From Azohydromonas australica DSM 1124 (GTDB lineage Bacteria > Pseudomonadota > Gammaproteobacteria > Burkholderiales > Burkholderiaceae_C): a stretch of 54,761 nt of DNA. Positions 53,256 through 54,761 of this stretch are shown in pieces. Where the stretch lies: contig NZ_KE387221.1 in assembly GCF_000430725.1 (NCBI RefSeq), forward strand, positions 11,215 through 65,975, read 5' to 3'. Under the pieces are notes generated by a model. That model worked only from the letters and a program-made list of their open reading frames with translations, was not told where the DNA came from and did no database searches. Numbering within the stretch: position 1 is the first letter of the stretch; the number at the start of each line of letters is the position of its first letter. The translations under genes were made by a program, and so were the position numbers.

Positions 53256-54429
53256 GCAATTGCGTGTCGTATAGATTTTTATAGCTTTGCACCATTGCGT
53301 GCTGACTGAAAAAATTTGTGACGAAAGATTGACCGGCTTTCCCCATGGACTCCGCTGCTCCTGAGGCATTTGCCAGCCAAGCCACTGCGCGGCCTAACGT
53401 GCGTGGGTCGTTTGCGGGAACAAGTTCACCTGTTTGACCCTGCTGTACCAGTTCGGAGTTGCCTCCTACAGTTGTGGCAATTACCGGCAAACCGCTGGCC
53501 ATCGCTTCCAAAATAGTATAGGAGAGTCCCTCCGAGAGAGACGGCAGCACGAAACAATGTAGTCCTCGCATCAATGCCGGAATATCGCTTCTTTCGCCGG
53601 GCAGCCATGCCAGTTCATCCAAACCAAAATTTTTGAGCAGTTCAAGGGATTGCGAACGCAATGGCCCATCACCGACCATTACGAGTCGAAGACGTGCCCG
53701 TAAGTTGGGTTGTAGTTCCAATGCATGAGCAAATGCCCGCACCAAGTTAAGTTGGTCCTTCACAGGCTGCATGCGTCCTACCGTCCCCACCAACCAGTGC
53801 CTATTGAAGTCAAATGGACATCCTTGAATTGGCTCCGGTTTTCCGTCGATTGGCGGGTGGAAGCGATTAATATCAACACCGTTGTAGATTCGGCTTACGC
53901 GCTGCTTCGGTAGGCGCACCTGATCCAGCAAGTATGTGTACAGATCGGTGGAGACCGCAATGTAGTGAGATACAAAAGGTCGATATATGCGACGAAGCAA
54001 TTTGTAGCGGTTACTGGCGCCTCCCAAATCAAAACCCTCGCTTCCATGCTCACTATGTATCCGAACCGGAACGCCAGCAGCCCAAGCAGGAACAACGACC
54101 TCCAAAGCAGCCAAGTTATTTGTATGTACGACAACTGGACCCAATCGCTTCAAAATTCGATAGATCTGCGGGTAAATTTTCAGGCAGTGCCCCGCCCCCT
54201 TCTTCAATTCAATGAATTCAACGTCATTATGCTGCACGCGGTCGCGAAACTCGGTCACTTCGGTAAGTGACAAGACCGCATGGCGATAGCTTTGGGGCGG
54301 CATGTGATTTATTAAATTTACGACCCCGTTCTCAAGCCCACCTGTACTAAAGCGCCAAACCACATGCAGCACCAATGGGCGCGTATCACGCCTTTGAATA
54401 CCATCTGTACTTTGGTAGGACTTACGCAA
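53233..54429 (-). CDS. GT4 sugar transferase, PEP-CTERM/EpsH1-associated type
   Basis: A 398-residue GT4 enzyme closely matching the sugar transferases that accompany exosortase (EpsH1)/PEP-CTERM exopolysaccharide clusters: RPLVLHVVWRFSTGGLENGV, VVNLINHMP, KIYPQIYRILKRLGPVVVHT, NNLAALE, PAWAAGVPVRIHSEHG and RRIYRPFVSHYIAVSTDLYT. The donor-binding half has WLVGTVGRMQPVKDQLNLVR, VMVGDGPLR and the E-x7-E motif in SEGLSYTILEAMASGLPVIA (Glu300, Glu308). The longest frame starts at TTG (54427-54429) with an in-frame stop just upstream and no visible ribosome binding site, so the exact start is uncertain; the conserved part begins at about residue 17. A hairpin (GTTCAAGC/GCTTGAAC, 53231-53255) spans the 3' end. 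It implies an exosortase-type glycan cluster continuing to the right. Confidence 0.92.
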   Translation of the reverse strand: MRKSYQSTDGIQRRDTRPLVLHVVWRFSTGGLENGVVNLINHMPPQSYRHAVLSLTEVTEFRDRVQHNDVEFIELKKGAGHCLKIYPQIYRILKRLGPVVVHTNNLAALEVVVPAWAAGVPVRIHSEHGSEGFDLGGASNRYKLLRRIYRPFVSHYIAVSTDLYTYLLDQVRLPKQRVSRIYNGVDINRFHPPIDGKPEPIQGCPFDFNRHWLVGTVGRMQPVKDQLNLVRAFAHALELQPNLRARLRLVMVGDGPLRSQSLELLKNFGLDELAWLPGERSDIPALMRGLHCFVLPSLSEGLSYTILEAMASGLPVIATTVGGNSELVQQGQTGELVPANDPRTLGRAVAWLANASGAAESMGKAGQSFVTNFFSQHAMVQSYKNLYDTQLRSSRTSA

Positions 54430-54525
54430 AAGTTTGATAGAAAATCATAGAAATCCCATGAATTAATTTCAACTTGAACTTCTTGAAAGCATAGATCATA
54501 GTTTTGTCTTTCACTAGGCGGCGAC

Positions 54526-54761
54526 ATGAATCCATCCCGCGTGGACTACTGTCAGTTCCTGTTATCGAGTCAGGTCAACTTCACCTTGACGCACTATGCC
54601 GAGCATCATGCCAACTTCAGCCATGACGCCCTCAATCGGTATTTGAACGGCGAGCGCATCACATCACGCATCATTTGGGAAAACATTCGGCCGCACGTGA
54701 TTCCCAGCGCTCATGGCTATCTGATTTTTGACGATACCGTACTCGACAAGTCTTATTCGCA
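54526..54761 (+). CDS. Transposase, N-terminal part (runs off right edge)
   Basis: ATG at 54526-54528, preceded by AGGCGG, opens a frame with no stop to the window end (78 codons). The product starts MNPSRVDYCQFLLSSQVNFT and continues LTHYAEHHANFSHDALNRYL, with GYLIFDDTVLDKSYS at the right edge. This N-terminal pattern, with SHDALNRYL and IFDDTVLDK, is that of DDE transposases of bacterial insertion sequences of an IS4/IS701-like type; the exact IS family is not settled. FDD probably holds the first catalytic Asp. The left end of the element should lie between 54430 and 54525, but no terminal repeat can be defined without the other end. It is divergent from the neighbouring glycosyltransferase gene. 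Confidence 0.82.
   Translation, partial: MNPSRVDYCQFLLSSQVNFTLTHYAEHHANFSHDALNRYLNGERITSRIIWENIRPHVIPSAHGYLIFDDTVLDKSYS

Noticed and set aside
54318..54527. Minus-strand 69-codon frame next to the transposase start
   Set aside because: Overlaps the sugar transferase gene in another frame and starts opposite the transposase ATG; no similarity recognised.

Overview
The window comes from a high-G+C Gram-negative bacterium, most likely a betaproteobacterium of the Burkholderiales. That placement is inferred from the TolC-type outer-membrane factor, the RND/HlyD-type adaptors, strong G/C third-position bias and an exosortase/PEP-CTERM-associated type of sugar transferase. No rRNA, tRNA or marker gene fixes the taxon.

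Region 1 (1-39506, minus strand) is one uninterrupted reading frame of at least 13,168 codons that still runs off the left edge. It begins with a LEPR-XLL-like motif (LEDRVLMSADP) and is a mosaic: a very long beta-helix/haemagglutinin-like part (about 16.2-39.3 kb) with interspersed VYRY...DLG..DY...W modules; a tandem array of about 180-residue units with EF-hand-like DxNGDG loops (about 10.8-16.1 kb); a stretch with recurring LP[LF][LI]..SL..[IVL]L segments (about 5-10.8 kb); RTX-like glycine/aspartate repeats; three Asp-box motifs; an F5/8-type-C-like domain; and further helical repeats to the edge. It is evidently a giant secreted or surface-bound protein.

Region 2 (39516-49986, minus strand) is a tightly packed set of seven genes immediately upstream of the giant gene and reading into it: TolC-like outer-membrane factor, RND-type adaptor, GAF-domain/HlyD membrane fusion protein, PqqD-like/M50 site-2-protease/HlyD fusion, a SecA-like ATPase lacking its C-terminal third, a SapC-family protein and an unrecognised 320-residue protein. 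Four-base overlaps and short gaps suggest one operon. No ABC transporter is present. The reading favoured here is a dedicated export machine for the giant protein, in which a SecA-like motor and three adaptor-type proteins replace the classical type I ABC/adaptor pair. This is inference from gene order and domains.

Region 3 (49987-50935) is gene-poor and holds the likely operon promoter. Region 4 (about 50.6-54.4 kb) has clearly lower G+C and carries a phytanoyl-CoA-dioxygenase-family oxygenase and two GT4 glycosyltransferases, one of the PEP-CTERM/EpsH1-associated type: the end of an exopolysaccharide or surface-glycan cluster. At the right edge the 5' part of a transposase gene begins on the plus strand.
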